NCBI GenBank assembly: GCA_963787185.1
Contig: CAWBCC010000013.1
Span: forward strand, 442,121 to 506,120
DNA from: JAJXZP01 sp963787185
Lineage (GTDB): Bacteria > Spirochaetota > Spirochaetia > Treponematales > Rectinemataceae
DNA: 64,000 nucleotides
Direction of reading: 5' to 3'
Shown here: piece after piece, positions 8,603 to 18,464 of the stretch
Numbering within the stretch: the stretch's first letter is position 1
How the letters are laid out: the number at the start of each line of letters is the position of its first letter
Position numbers and translations under genes: made by a program
The notes under the pieces: generated by a model
What the model was told of the DNA's origin: nothing
Database searches by the model: none
The model's input: only the letters and a program-made list of their open reading frames with translations

Positions 8603-9955
8603 TTACCTCTCTTCCATTCTTTTCCACAGGCGGAGCGACTCTCGCCTCGCCGTATCGGCGATCTTGCCCGCGTCGAAAGCGGCTTTCCTGTCCCTGACGA
8701 CGAACTTGCCGTCGACCATGACCGATCTGACCGAGCGGGAAGACATGCCGAAAGCCATGTGCCCGGCGATATTGCCTCCCGTGAGCGGCGTAGGAGGATC
8801 GTAGTCCCAGAGGACGAGATCGGCCTGGGCGCCGGCGATGACCCGTCCGAAGGCGGCGCCCATATAGCGCTCCATGAGTCTGTTGCCGCGATCGAGTACC
8901 TTGAGGAAGTCGCCCGGCCACCATGGACCGCCAGATTCGCGATGCCTGAAACAGGCGAACTTGAACTCTTCGAGCATGTCCGCACTCATGCCGTCCGTGC
9001 CCAGAACCACGTTCGAGAAGCGCGCCAGAAGATTGTTGTAACCCACGGCGTTGTTCATATTGCTGCGCGCGTTGTGCGCGAGAAAGGTGTTGGTCGAGTT
9101 GAGGATCTCGACTTCGCCGTCGGTCAGCCACACGCCGTGTCCGACGATCGACTTGGGACCCAGGAGTCCGGCCTTCTCCAGCCGGACGGCGAGATCGGCT
9201 CCGAAGCGGTAGCGGGAGTCGACCGCGTCGTATTTGTCTTCGCCGGCGTGGATATGTATGCCGCGACCCGTCGACTTGACCGCGTCGGAGAGCTCGCCGA
9301 GGGTCTCTTCCCCGACGGTGAATCCGGCGTGGCCGCCGATCGCCCCGTCGACCAGGGGATGCTCTCCGCGCTCGCGCGCCGCGTCTATTTCCTTTGCGAA
9401 GCGAACGTTTTCGCGTACACCGGCGCGCGCGCCCTCCATCCCGTTGCGGTCGGTGGTTTCGTAGCACAGGAGTCCGCGGATGCCAATCTCCTCGTAGGAC
9501 CTGCGTATCACCGAAAGGCTGCCGTCGATGGCCTCGGGTCCGGCGTGGTGATCGACGAGGCTCGTAACGCCCGAGAATGCCGCGTCGGCACAGCCCGCGA
9601 GGGCGCTGGCCTCGAGAATGGGCAGGTCGATCGCGCGGTCGAGACGCCACCAGAGATGCATGAGCTGCTGGGCGAAGTCCTTGGAGGGAGCGATGTCGAC
9701 CAGCATGCCGCGGGCGAGGGCGGAGTAAAGATGCGTGTGGCCGCAGACGAGCCCCGGCGAGAGGTAGGAGCCGTGGATGCGCTCGGCCGCCGGATACTTG
9801 GCCGCGAGGTTCGTGCCCGTCTCCACGATGGTCCCGCCGGTGCTAGTGCCGGCGGAGAGACCCTTTTCGCCGCGACCGGCAACGACCACGTCCATGGACT
9901 CGGAGACTGCCGGCGGTTCGAAAGAAATGACGCGGACTCCCTCGAATATGGTCAT
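8603..9955 (-). CDS. ssnA: SsnA aminohydrolase
   Basis: A 450-residue amidohydrolase of the SsnA group, the putative aminohydrolase paired with YgfK/YgeY/XDH genes in purine clusters. Metal motifs are GLVCGHTHLYSA (HxH), IHIHAGED, VGHGVWL and GTDGMSADML. The start ATG at 9955 overlaps the ygfK stop by 4 bases. It probably deaminates a purine-derived ring compound. Experimental knowledge of the family is limited, so the reaction is inferred from the superfamily and from co-occurrence. Confidence 0.87.
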   Translation of the reverse strand: MTIFEGVRVISFEPPAVSESMDVVVAGRGEKGLSAGTSTGGTIVETGTNLAAKYPAAERIHGSYLSPGLVCGHTHLYSALARGMLVDIAPSKDFAQQLMHLWWRLDRAIDLPILEASALAGCADAAFSGVTSLVDHHAGPEAIDGSLSVIRRSYEEIGIRGLLCYETTDRNGMEGARAGVRENVRFAKEIDAARERGEHPLVDGAIGGHAGFTVGEETLGELSDAVKSTGRGIHIHAGEDKYDAVDSRYRFGADLAVRLEKAGLLGPKSIVGHGVWLTDGEVEILNSTNTFLAHNARSNMNNAVGYNNLLARFSNVVLGTDGMSADMLEEFKFACFRHRESGGPWWPGDFLKVLDRGNRLMERYMGAAFGRVIAGAQADLVLWDYDPPTPLTGGNIAGHMAFGMSSRSVRSVMVDGKFVVRDRKAAFDAGKIADTARRESLRLWKRMEER

Positions 9956-12900
9956 GCCTGTCCTCCGATCAGATAGCTGTGTTTGTCGCGAACCGTTTTC
10001 GCAAGCAGGGCCATCGGCGAGCTTTCGCTTTCGAGCCGCGAGCCTCCCAGTTCTTCGATCGGGCCGTCGACCTCCCTGCGCAGCCAAACGCGGCCGTCGA
10101 TATTCGCGGTTCCGGCGCCGTCTCCGGCGGCGAATGCGAAGCCCGCGTTGCGCGACGCCGCGAGCTTTTCTCGCCTCGAGAAGAGAGTAGGCTTGTCGCG
10201 ATAGGGCTCGCCCTCGTAGGGACAGAAGACGCCGCAGTTGCCGCACTCGTTGCACAGATCGTCCACGTGGACTATCTGGATCGATTGAGAGAGACTCGCT
10301 TCGGCTGCCGCGAAGGGAATGGCGAAATTCGCGCGGTTGGGGCAGACTTCCACGCAGCGCAGACAGGCCGAATCGCAGGCGAGGCAGCGCTCTGCCTCCC
10401 CGGCGACGAAGCCGGGATCCCGGGGCGCGAGGGGCGCGACGAGGCGGCCCCTCGCCGCGAGTTTGGCGGGATCGGCGGGCGGCGGGGCGTAGGCGCGCGT
10501 CCGCGGCTCCACGCCGGCCGCGCGGAGCATCGCGTAGGCGGCCCGCCGGCCCTCGGCCGAGGCGGCGATGATGGAGGCCGGGCCGCTGGCGGCGTCGCCG
10601 CCGACGTACAGGCCGTTCGGAGTCGCCTGCGTGACCGGATCGTGCAGAGGGCGACCGTCCTCGCCGCAGGCTATTCCGAAGAGCGAGAGGAGGGCGCGGT
10701 CGGGCGATTCTCCCACCGCCGCGACGAGCAGGTCGCAATCGACCGTCACGGTCTTGGCCGAAGGCTTCGGCGCGCGCCGACCCGAGGCGTCGCGTTCGCC
10801 GAGCTCCATGAGCCTGAGCTCGAGCTTGCCTTTTTCGGCTCGCTCGGGAAGGCTCAGCTCGACGAGGACGGGAGCGCCTCCGGCGCCCTTCGCGTTGACG
10901 GCGCCTCCTTCTTCGAGGGCATTGCGGAGCTCTTCCTTGTCGGCGGGCATTTCGGCGAGACTCCTGCGGTAGGAGAGACGAACGGATCGAATTCCCTCGA
11001 GTCTCGCCGCGGAGCGCACTCCGTCCATTGCGGTGTTGCCGCCGCCCGCGACGACGATGTGCCTGGCGGACGAATAGCGCTTCGGATCGGTGCCGCAGTT
11101 CGCGAGGAACTCGAGGGCGTCGACCACTTCCACGCCCGAACCTTTCAGTGAAAGCTCGCGCGGGCTCGGAGCTCCGACGGCCACGAAGAACTTCGTAAAG
11201 CCCTGTGCCTTGAGCGCCGCGAGATCGCGAATCTCCGTGCCGAAGCGGAACTCGACGCCGAGCGAGCGGATGCGGTCCATGTCCTTCGCTATGTCTTCCC
11301 GGGGAATCCTGAAGTTCGGGATGACGTTGGCCGGAACGCCTCCCGGCGCCGCGGCCTTGTCGAAGACCGTCACGTCCACGCCCTCGAGGGCGAGGTGGTG
11401 GGCGCAGGAGAGTCCCGCAGGACCGGCTCCGATGACCGCCACCTTGCCTTGGAAAGCCGGATTGCGCGAAGGCTTGACCGCCGGAATGGAGGCTGCGCGG
11501 GCGCAGGCGAGCTTGACGCCTCGGATCTCGACGCTGCCTTCGTAGTCGTTGCGGTTGCAGGCTTCCTGGCAGACATGGTCGCACAGCGTGCCCGTGATGA
11601 AAGGCAGGGGATTGTCGGCGAGGATCGATTCGAGCGCTTCCCGCGACGCTCCCGACGCCGCGAGCCTTATGTACTCGGGTGCCTTCTGATTGACGGCGCA
11701 TGCCTCGACGCAGGGCGCGGCGAAGCAGTCGAACTCGGGCAGCCTGCGCTTGATGAAACCTCCGCCGCTCTTCCATTCCCTGCGGTACTCGGGCCTCTCC
11801 AGAGCGGATTGCGCCAGCTTCCTCAGAGCCGCGAGATCGGGACGGTCGGGCGAGGCCGGGATCGCTTCGACGGCCTCCTTCGCGATGGAGGCGAGACGCA
11901 GGTAGCCGCCCGGCTTCAGAATATCCGTCGCGACGGTCAGTGGACCCATTCCCGCGGCGACCAGGTCGGCCGCGTTGAGCGCCCACACGCCGCCGCAGTA
12001 GGAGAAGCGATGCGCGAAACCGGGGAGAGCCGCCGCCAGCTCGGCGGCGAGGCGCACGGTGATGGGGAAGAGGGCGCGGCCCGACATGTAGCGTTCGGCT
12101 CCGGGAAGGAAACCGCCCCCGTTGGCGTTGGCCAGTGTGTTGGACAGCTTGATGCCGAAGCGGTTGCCGTCGGCCTCGGCCTTGGCGGCCAGGGATCCGA
12201 TGAGTTTGAGCGCGTCCTTGAACTGAAGATCGTGCTCGAAGGTATCGCGCTTGAGGCCGATATCCTTCCAGCCGGTCCTGTCGAGAATATCTCGGGCGGC
12301 GTCGTAGCCGAGGAGGGTAGGGTTCAGTTTTACGAAGGTGTCGAAGCCCTTCTCTTCGATGAGATAGGCCCCTATTCGCTCGATCTCGTCGGGAGGACAG
12401 CCGTGCATCGTCGAGAGGGTGGCCGAGTGCAATGGCGAGGAAGGAAAATCGGCCAGAAGCGAACGGGCCTTGTTCACCGCGCCGGACCCGAAGGCGGCGG
12501 CGAACTCGGCGCTTTCGACGAAACGCCCGAGTTCGTCGAGCGATGCCTTCCAGAACGGAGAACGGGCCGGCCTCCGCATGCCTTCGATATAGGCGTCTAC
12601 TCTGGGCGTCTTTATGCCGTCGAGCGTATAGCCGACGGACATGTTGAAGATGAAGGAGCGCGGCTTGGACGAGAAGATCGCGTCGAGCAGGTTTATGGCG
12701 ATCCATCCGCGGAGGTACTCTTCGCGGGCCGCGACGAGCGAGAGTTCGGTCGACCACTCGGTGTTGTGCCCCTCGTCGCGTGCGTCGATGCAGGGTTTCT
12801 CGATGTCGAGACTGTCGTTCTGTTGGACAGTCTTGAGCTCGAACACTCGGGCGCCGGCCAGATAGGCCGCGACGAGATTGGGCGCGATCTGACTGTGGGG

Positions 12901-13092
12901 CCCCGCCGCAGGTCCGACGGGGAGACTCACACGGCGACCCATGATATTCATGCCGAGACTCGAGGCCTCGAGCGCAAAGGACTCCCGGAACAGTCTCTCC
13001 GGAATCTCGTAGATGGTTCCCTTCGCACGAAATTCGCCCGCGATGCGCCCGAGCAGTTCGCCCATGGGCGTCGCTTCCATGATCTTGCTCAC
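9952..13092 (-). CDS. ygfK: YgfK-type Fe-S/FAD oxidoreductase
   Basis: About 1046 residues, the usual length of YgfK (called putative selenate reductase subunit, now tied to urate/purine breakdown). Layout: an N-terminal dihydroorotate-dehydrogenase-like barrel (GPAAGPHSQIAPN, STMHGCPPDEI), a GltD-like middle with a Cys cluster and two dinucleotide folds (GAGPAGLSCAHH; VVAGGGNTAMDG), and a C-terminal ferredoxin-like part with CLACDSACLRCVEVC and CNECGNCGVFC for 4Fe-4S clusters. It likely reduces a purine ring with NAD(P)H, as glutamate-synthase/DPD-like enzymes do with pyrimidines. The start is uncertain: GTG at 13092 gives the GTGA overlap typical of this operon; ATG at 13080 and GTG at 13104 are alternatives. 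Confidence 0.88.
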   Translation of the reverse strand: MSKIMEATPMGELLGRIAGEFRAKGTIYEIPERLFRESFALEASSLGMNIMGRRVSLPVGPAAGPHSQIAPNLVAAYLAGARVFELKTVQQNDSLDIEKPCIDARDEGHNTEWSTELSLVAAREEYLRGWIAINLLDAIFSSKPRSFIFNMSVGYTLDGIKTPRVDAYIEGMRRPARSPFWKASLDELGRFVESAEFAAAFGSGAVNKARSLLADFPSSPLHSATLSTMHGCPPDEIERIGAYLIEEKGFDTFVKLNPTLLGYDAARDILDRTGWKDIGLKRDTFEHDLQFKDALKLIGSLAAKAEADGNRFGIKLSNTLANANGGGFLPGAERYMSGRALFPITVRLAAELAAALPGFAHRFSYCGGVWALNAADLVAAGMGPLTVATDILKPGGYLRLASIAKEAVEAIPASPDRPDLAALRKLAQSALERPEYRREWKSGGGFIKRRLPEFDCFAAPCVEACAVNQKAPEYIRLAASGASREALESILADNPLPFITGTLCDHVCQEACNRNDYEGSVEIRGVKLACARAASIPAVKPSRNPAFQGKVAVIGAGPAGLSCAHHLALEGVDVTVFDKAAAPGGVPANVIPNFRIPREDIAKDMDRIRSLGVEFRFGTEIRDLAALKAQGFTKFFVAVGAPSPRELSLKGSGVEVVDALEFLANCGTDPKRYSSARHIVVAGGGNTAMDGVRSAARLEGIRSVRLSYRRSLAEMPADKEELRNALEEGGAVNAKGAGGAPVLVELSLPERAEKGKLELRLMELGERDASGRRAPKPSAKTVTVDCDLLVAAVGESPDRALLSLFGIACGEDGRPLHDPVTQATPNGLYVGGDAASGPASIIAASAEGRRAAYAMLRAAGVEPRTRAYAPPPADPAKLAARGRLVAPLAPRDPGFVAGEAERCLACDSACLRCVEVCPNRANFAIPFAAAEASLSQSIQIVHVDDLCNECGNCGVFCPYEGEPYRDKPTLFSRREKLAASRNAGFAFAAGDGAGTANIDGRVWLRREVDGPIEELGGSRLESESSPMALLAKTVRDKHSYLIGGQA

Positions 13093-14543
13093 CGGTACCC
13101 CCACGTGAGGAATTTTCCGTAGCCCGGCGCCGCGAGGATGCCTGGACCTTCGGATATGATGTCGGAGGCGCGCTTTCCGGAGATATGCTCGTCGAAGACG
13201 CGCGCATCGAAGATACGACGGCCCCGAAGATAGGTCGCCGTCACTCTTCCCGTCAGGTCCATGCCTTCGAAGGGCGTGACCTTTCCCTTGGAGAGAAGCT
13301 TCGCTCCTTCCATGCGTGTGGTTCCGGCGGGGTCGACGAGAACGATATCCGCGTCCTTGCCCACCGCGATCGAACCCTTGCGCGCGGCCAGCCCGTAGCG
13401 CCTCGCGGCGGAGCCGGAGACGGCCTCGAGAAAGCGGGGCAGAGAAAGCCGTCCTGCGAGAAGGCCTTCCGATACGAGATATGGCAGCATGGTGCCCGTG
13501 CCCGGAATGCCGCCGTAGGCCGTCAATACGTTACCCGTGTTCTTCTCCGATTCGGGAGAAGGCGCATGATCGCTCGTAACGAAGTCGATCGTTCCGTCGG
13601 CGAGGAGGTGCCATAGAGCCTCCCTTTGGCCGGCGCCCTTCACGACCGGGGCGGTCTTGAGGGAGGCTCCCTTTTCGGCGAAGTCCTCGGAGGAAAATGC
13701 GAGATAGTGGGAACAGGTTTCGCAGCTCGCCCCGCCCCGGTGAAGCAGCTCGGCTGCGGCCGCCGTGCCGACATGGACGACATGGAGGCTCGACTCGCGG
13801 CCGCGAGAAAGAGCCAGCGCCGAAGCGCAGGCCACAAGCTCGGCGGCCTCGGGCCGGCTTTCGATATAGTCCGACCACAGGGGGGCGGCCGTGCCTCGGG
13901 CGGCCGCGAGCCGCGCGCTCGCCGCGGTGATGTAGTCGAGATCCTCGGCGTGGAGAAGAATGGGCCGCCCCAGGCGTTCGCCTTCGGCGACGATGCGGGC
14001 GAAATCGTCGTGTGTGACCCGCGTGAAAGTGTCCATGCCGGAAATGAAGTAGCATTTGAAGCCGACCACGCGGGGGGCGAGTTCGGCCATCGCACCGCTC
14101 TTCACGCCCGATCCCAGACTTTCCTTCACGCTGTGGCCGGAGACGCCGCCGTAGAGTGCGTAGTCGACCACTGACTTCGAAGATATCACACTCAACTTGT
14201 TGTCGAGCGCCGCGACGTTCGTGACGGGAGGCATGGATGTGCAGGGCATGTCGATCACGGTCGTGACCCCGCCCTTGGCCGCTTCCATGCTGCCGTGCAG
14301 GAAATCCTCGCGATGCGTAAACCCGGGTTCGTCGAAATGGACGTGAGGGTCTATCGCCCCGGGGAGGACGAGAAGGCCCGAAGCGTCCACCACCTCCTCG
14401 CCTCCCTGGGGAGCGAGAGTCGTGCCGCCCGGGTCCTCGGAGGCGAGAACTATTTCGGCGATCCTCTCGCCGGCGAGGCGCAGGGACGCGCGGACGAAAT
14501 CGGAGCGCCCGGGAAGAGCGACCAGTCCGTTCTTGACGATCAT
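13089..14543 (-). CDS. cyclic amidohydrolase, allantoinase/dihydroorotase-like (HyuA position)
   Basis: A 484-residue binuclear zinc amidohydrolase that opens a cyclic amide. HVHFDEPG (H67, H69), the carboxylated lysine in VGFKCYFISG (K163), LHAED, HVVHVG and TSDHAPS form the full ligand set. HFDEPG and the K-containing motif resemble allantoinase and dihydroorotase more than the D-phenylhydantoinase HyuA that occupies this place in E. coli. It therefore could hydrolyse allantoin or a dihydro-purine made by YgfK. Four-base overlaps link it to xdhB upstream and (GTGA) to ygfK downstream. Confidence 0.82.
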   Translation of the reverse strand: MIVKNGLVALPGRSDFVRASLRLAGERIAEIVLASEDPGGTTLAPQGGEEVVDASGLLVLPGAIDPHVHFDEPGFTHREDFLHGSMEAAKGGVTTVIDMPCTSMPPVTNVAALDNKLSVISSKSVVDYALYGGVSGHSVKESLGSGVKSGAMAELAPRVVGFKCYFISGMDTFTRVTHDDFARIVAEGERLGRPILLHAEDLDYITAASARLAAARGTAAPLWSDYIESRPEAAELVACASALALSRGRESSLHVVHVGTAAAAELLHRGGASCETCSHYLAFSSEDFAEKGASLKTAPVVKGAGQREALWHLLADGTIDFVTSDHAPSPESEKNTGNVLTAYGGIPGTGTMLPYLVSEGLLAGRLSLPRFLEAVSGSAARRYGLAARKGSIAVGKDADIVLVDPAGTTRMEGAKLLSKGKVTPFEGMDLTGRVTATYLRGRRIFDARVFDEHISGKRASDIISEGPGILAAPGYGKFLTWGYR

Positions 14544-16891
14544 GGCACCAACCCCTGGATATAGTTCAATACCTTCTCGAATGTGAAGGGCAAATCGTAC
14601 ATGCCGCTTCCGGCCTCCCCGGCGGCGCGTCGCTCGGCGCGCAACGCGTCGAGGACCGCGAAGTATCCGGCCATGCCGTAGAGGAACGGCGGTTCGCCTA
14701 TGGCCTTCGAACGCATGACGGCCTTGGGATTGGGCGCATCGCCCAGGAACTCTATATCCATCTTGGGCATGAAATGAACGTCGGGAAGCTTATAGGTGGA
14801 GAGAGTGTCCGACAGAAGCGAACCCGAGCCGTCGTAGCGGAGGTCCTCGAGCAGGGACCAACCGAGACCCTGGGCGAAAGCTCCCTCGATCTGGCCCATG
14901 TCGACGGTGCGGTCGATGCTTTCCCCGATATCGTGAACGATGAAAGCATCGTCCAGGCGATAGGTACCGCGGAGAACGTCGACGGTCGCAGTGACGGCGG
15001 CGCAGCCGTAGACGTGATAGGCGAAGGGATTGCCGCGCTCGGCCTTCATATCGTAGTCGAGGCCCGGCGTGGCGTAGAATCCATGAGCGGAGAGATCGAC
15101 ACGATCGAGATGGGCGGCTTCTATCAGCTTGTCCCACTCGAGCTCGGTGACCTCGCAGCCGCGCACGACTACGCCGTGTTCGATGTGGATATCTGCATCC
15201 TCGGCTCCGAGTATCTTGGCCGCGACCCTGACGAGGCGGCCGCGTATCTCCTCGCAGGCCGAGAGCGCGGCCATCCCGTTGATGTCCGAACCCGTGCTCG
15301 CTGCGGTCGGATAGGTATTCGCGACGGTGCTCGTGCGCGTAGCCTCCACCTTGACGCGGGACTCGGGCACGCCGAGGCTGTGCGCGACCACCACCTGTAT
15401 CTTGCGCGCGACCTGCTGTCCCATCTCGGTCGCTCCCGTGGCGACCGAGACCGAACCGTCGCGGTAGACGTGGACCAAGGCGCCGCCCTGGTTCATGACG
15501 AATTTCGTGAAGGATATTCCGAAGGCTATCGGCAGAATGGCCGCTCCGCGTTTTTCGAGACGATGTGTCGCGTTGAACGAATCGATCTCTTTTCGCAGAT
15601 CGGCCCAATGCGATATCTCGAGAAGCCTGTTCACTGTGCGCTCCGCGCGGCAAAGCTGGGCGCTCTGGCCGAAGTGAAAGGAATCGCCCTCGCGCAGGAG
15701 ATTGCGCCTGCGAAGCTCGATCGGATCCCAACCGCCCTTTTCGGCTGCGGCATCCATGGCGCACTCCATCACGAAGACACCCTGGGGAGCGCCGAATCCG
15801 CGGAATGCGGTGAATGGCGGAAGATTGGTCCGGCAGGAGTAACCGGTCACGCGAACGTTGGGAACGCGGTAGGCGTTCGTCGCGTGGAACAGCGTACGCG
15901 AAAGAATCGCGGGCGAGAGATCGCAGCAGGCGCCGGAGTTCTGGTAATAGTCGGCCTCGAAGGCGAGAACCCTGCCCTCGGCATCGAGTCCGATCTTGAA
16001 ATCGCTGGAATACGGGTGCCGCTTTCCGGTCCAGCGCATGTCCTCGCGCCGCCCCAGATATACTTTGACCGTCTTGCCCGTGAGCACGGCCCCGAGCGCG
16101 GCGAGGGCGGCCCATTGGGCCCCCTGCTCCTCCTTGCCGCCGAAGGCTCCGCCCATGCGCCTTGTTTCGATTTCGACCTCGTTCATTTCGCGTCCGAGCA
16201 CGCGGGCCACCGCATGCTGCACTCCGGTCGGCGATTGCGTGCCCGAAAGGACATAAACGCGCAGTCCCTCGCGCGGTTCGGCGATGGCTCCCTGGGTCTC
16301 GAGGTAGACATGCTCCTGTCCGCCGGATTCGACTCGACCCTTGACCACGACGGCGCAGCGGCCGAACGCGGATGTCGTGTCGCCCATGCGCATAGTGCGC
16401 GGCGGTATGATGAATCGCGTACGGCGCGGGTCGATCCGTTCCTCTCCGCCTCGTGCGGGAGGCGGCAGCGGGTCGTGATCGCCGCGGGCCTCGTGCGACG
16501 CGAGCCGGGCCGCTTCGCGGGCATCCAGGACCGGAGGAAGCTCCTCGAAATCCAGCTTGACCCTCTCGGCGGCTCGCCGCGCGATGGAGCGATTCGAAGC
16601 GAGGACCAGAGCCAGAGCCTGTCCCCGGTACTCCCATTCGTCGGCGACGAGAAGCGGATTGTCGGCCACGTCCTCGCCGAGCTGATTTTCGCCGGGTATG
16701 TCCGCGGCGGTGAAGACTCTCACCGACGGATCGAAAGAGAGGGCCGCGGAGATATCGATGCCGAGAAGCCGGCCGCGCGCGCAGGGCGAAACCTTGAGCG
16801 TGGCGAAGAGGCTGCCGCGCGGCTCGGGGAGGTCGTCCATGTAGCGTGTGGCTCCGGCCACGTTGAGTTCGGATTCGCGAATGGCGTTCAT
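14540..16891 (-). CDS. xdhB: xanthine dehydrogenase molybdopterin-binding subunit XdhB
   Basis: A 783-residue molybdenum subunit of two-component bacterial xanthine dehydrogenase, converting hypoxanthine to xanthine and xanthine to urate (or the reverse under reducing conditions). GGAFGGKEEQG and AFRGFGAPQG line the cofactor, and the catalytic Glu is in IGEPPFLYG near the C-terminus. The start is placed at the ATG at 16891, overlapping xdhA's stop by 4 bases; 13 further codons upstream lie within xdhA and look spurious. It works with XdhA (Fe-S/FAD). Length matches the family. Confidence 0.93.
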   Translation of the reverse strand: MNAIRESELNVAGATRYMDDLPEPRGSLFATLKVSPCARGRLLGIDISAALSFDPSVRVFTAADIPGENQLGEDVADNPLLVADEWEYRGQALALVLASNRSIARRAAERVKLDFEELPPVLDAREAARLASHEARGDHDPLPPPARGGEERIDPRRTRFIIPPRTMRMGDTTSAFGRCAVVVKGRVESGGQEHVYLETQGAIAEPREGLRVYVLSGTQSPTGVQHAVARVLGREMNEVEIETRRMGGAFGGKEEQGAQWAALAALGAVLTGKTVKVYLGRREDMRWTGKRHPYSSDFKIGLDAEGRVLAFEADYYQNSGACCDLSPAILSRTLFHATNAYRVPNVRVTGYSCRTNLPPFTAFRGFGAPQGVFVMECAMDAAAEKGGWDPIELRRRNLLREGDSFHFGQSAQLCRAERTVNRLLEISHWADLRKEIDSFNATHRLEKRGAAILPIAFGISFTKFVMNQGGALVHVYRDGSVSVATGATEMGQQVARKIQVVVAHSLGVPESRVKVEATRTSTVANTYPTAASTGSDINGMAALSACEEIRGRLVRVAAKILGAEDADIHIEHGVVVRGCEVTELEWDKLIEAAHLDRVDLSAHGFYATPGLDYDMKAERGNPFAYHVYGCAAVTATVDVLRGTYRLDDAFIVHDIGESIDRTVDMGQIEGAFAQGLGWSLLEDLRYDGSGSLLSDTLSTYKLPDVHFMPKMDIEFLGDAPNPKAVMRSKAIGEPPFLYGMAGYFAVLDALRAERRAAGEAGSGMYDLPFTFEKVLNYIQGLVP

Positions 16892-18393
16892 GGCAGAAGC
16901 TCCTCCTCGAGATGCGCCTCGGGGAAGCATTGTATGAAGTGGGCGAGAATCAGGCGCTCGAGAACTCTCTTTCGGTAGTCGGCCGAGCCGCGCACGTCGC
17001 CGATCGGGCTGACTTCCGAAGCCGCCATGGCGGCGGCCTTCCGCGCCAGGACAGCGTCGGGCCTCTCGCCGAGAACGAAGGCGGAAGTCTTCGAGAGGAA
17101 GCAGGGCACCGGGGCGACTCCGCCGGCGGAAATGCGTGCGCTTTTGAGCCGGCCGTCGGCGACTTCGAAGGTGCAGGCAGTGTTGACGGCGGCTATGTCG
17201 AGATTGGAGCGCTTCGAAGCCTTTTCGAAATTGAAACGCGGGTGCACCTTCGAAATCGGAAAAGCGAAGTAGGCTATGATCTCGCTTGGACGAAGATCGA
17301 GGCGTTTGTAGCCGAGGAAAAGCGCCTCCAGGGGGAACTCTCGATGCTCGCCGTCGGATCCTTCGATGCCCACGAGAGCTCCGAGAGCTATGAGCATCGA
17401 TGTGAGGTCGGCCACGGGAGAGGCATTCGCGACATTTCCGCCCAAGGTCGCGCGGTTGCGCACGAGAATGCTAGCCAGCTTGGATTCATGTCGCTCGATG
17501 CCCGGAATTGCGGCGCGGACTTCGGCGTCGGCGAAAAAGTCGGTCCAGGACAGGGCGGCCCCCAGCTCGAGTCTTTCGACTCCGCCCATTGCGGCGCGCC
17601 GCACCCTCCTCAGCTCAGGATCGCGGTCGAGGAGTCTCACCGAAGGATACTCGCCGCCGGACTTGTCACGCAGGGCCTCGGGATCGGGATTGCGGACGAA
17701 AAAATCCGAGCCGCCTCCGAGCTTTATGGCCTCGGTTTTCCCCGAAGCGCCCATTGCCTTTCGTGCGTCTCCCGACTCGGGAGATGCCGGGACATTCTCC
17801 TCCAATAGCTCATGGCGCAGAAATGCGCCGAGCGAGGACGGCACGACCCGGGCGGCTTCCAGAGCCGCCACACGCTCGAGAAAATCCAGGGGAAGGTCCG
17901 AGAAGCGCTCGATGAGGCGCTCCGCAGCGCGGACAATGGCGGCATAGCCCGTGCATCGGCACAAATTTCCTTCGACGGCGCGAATGGCGCCTTCGACCGT
18001 CAGCGGCGGCCCGGCAAGTAGAAAAGAGGTCAAGGCCACGACGAAGCCCGGCGAACAGAATCCGCACTGGCTCGCGTTCTCTCCGAGTATCGCCCGCATG
18101 ACTGGATTGATTCCATCGGGGCTGGTGGAGGACAGTCCTTCGATGGTCACGATATGGCTTCCTTCCGCCTCTCCCAGCGCCAGAAGGCAAGAGGGAACGG
18201 CGCGGTAGCGTTCGCTTCCCGGCGACCTTTCTCCCAGGAGAACGGCGCAGGCGCCACAGTCGCCCTCGCGGCATCCTTCCTTGGTGCCCGGCAACTCCAT
18301 ATCGCTGCGAATGAAATCCAGAGCCAGCGAGCCGTTCCATGCATCGGTCTGGACGACATGGTCGTTTACCAGAAATCTCAAGCTTCGTTTCAT
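16888..18393 (-). CDS. xdhA: xanthine dehydrogenase small subunit XdhA (2Fe-2S + FAD)
   Basis: A 501-residue electron-transfer subunit of xanthine dehydrogenase and first gene of the purine operon. The N-terminal ferredoxin has C41/C46/C49 (CREGDCGAC); a second 2Fe-2S helical domain shows SQCGFCSPG and GNLCRCTGY; the FAD domain carries LGGGSDF and ATLGGNVANASPVAD. GGAG sits 5 bases before the ATG at 18393. The promoter (TTGACG, 17 bases, TATACG) and a GntR operator lie 54-100 bases upstream, so transcription should be relieved by a purine-related ligand of the adjacent regulator. Confidence 0.93.
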   Translation of the reverse strand: MKRSLRFLVNDHVVQTDAWNGSLALDFIRSDMELPGTKEGCREGDCGACAVLLGERSPGSERYRAVPSCLLALGEAEGSHIVTIEGLSSTSPDGINPVMRAILGENASQCGFCSPGFVVALTSFLLAGPPLTVEGAIRAVEGNLCRCTGYAAIVRAAERLIERFSDLPLDFLERVAALEAARVVPSSLGAFLRHELLEENVPASPESGDARKAMGASGKTEAIKLGGGSDFFVRNPDPEALRDKSGGEYPSVRLLDRDPELRRVRRAAMGGVERLELGAALSWTDFFADAEVRAAIPGIERHESKLASILVRNRATLGGNVANASPVADLTSMLIALGALVGIEGSDGEHREFPLEALFLGYKRLDLRPSEIIAYFAFPISKVHPRFNFEKASKRSNLDIAAVNTACTFEVADGRLKSARISAGGVAPVPCFLSKTSAFVLGERPDAVLARKAAAMAASEVSPIGDVRGSADYRKRVLERLILAHFIQCFPEAHLEEELLP

Positions 18394-18446
18394 AGTCTCC
18401 GCATCCGGGTCATCCCACGTAATATGGACCTAAGCCCGATTGACTT

Positions 18447-18460
18447 AGGACAGTCGTCAT
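18447..18460. promoter_or_regulatory. GntR-type operator in the xdhA promoter
   Basis: AGGACAGTCGTCAT, followed by ACC, is shared with the site at 19400-19413 over GACAGTCGTCATACC. The full form ATGAC-N4-GTCAT is an inverted repeat typical of GntR-family dimers; here the left arm has one or two mismatches. It lies immediately downstream of the -10, over the expected transcription start, so binding should repress. Confidence 0.75.
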
Positions 18461-18464
18461 ACCA

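Noticed and set aside
9956..13207. N-terminal extension of the ssnA frame up to 13207
   Set aside because: The extension is the out-of-frame shadow of ygfK; the SsnA protein begins at the ATG at 9955 with its normal N-terminus.
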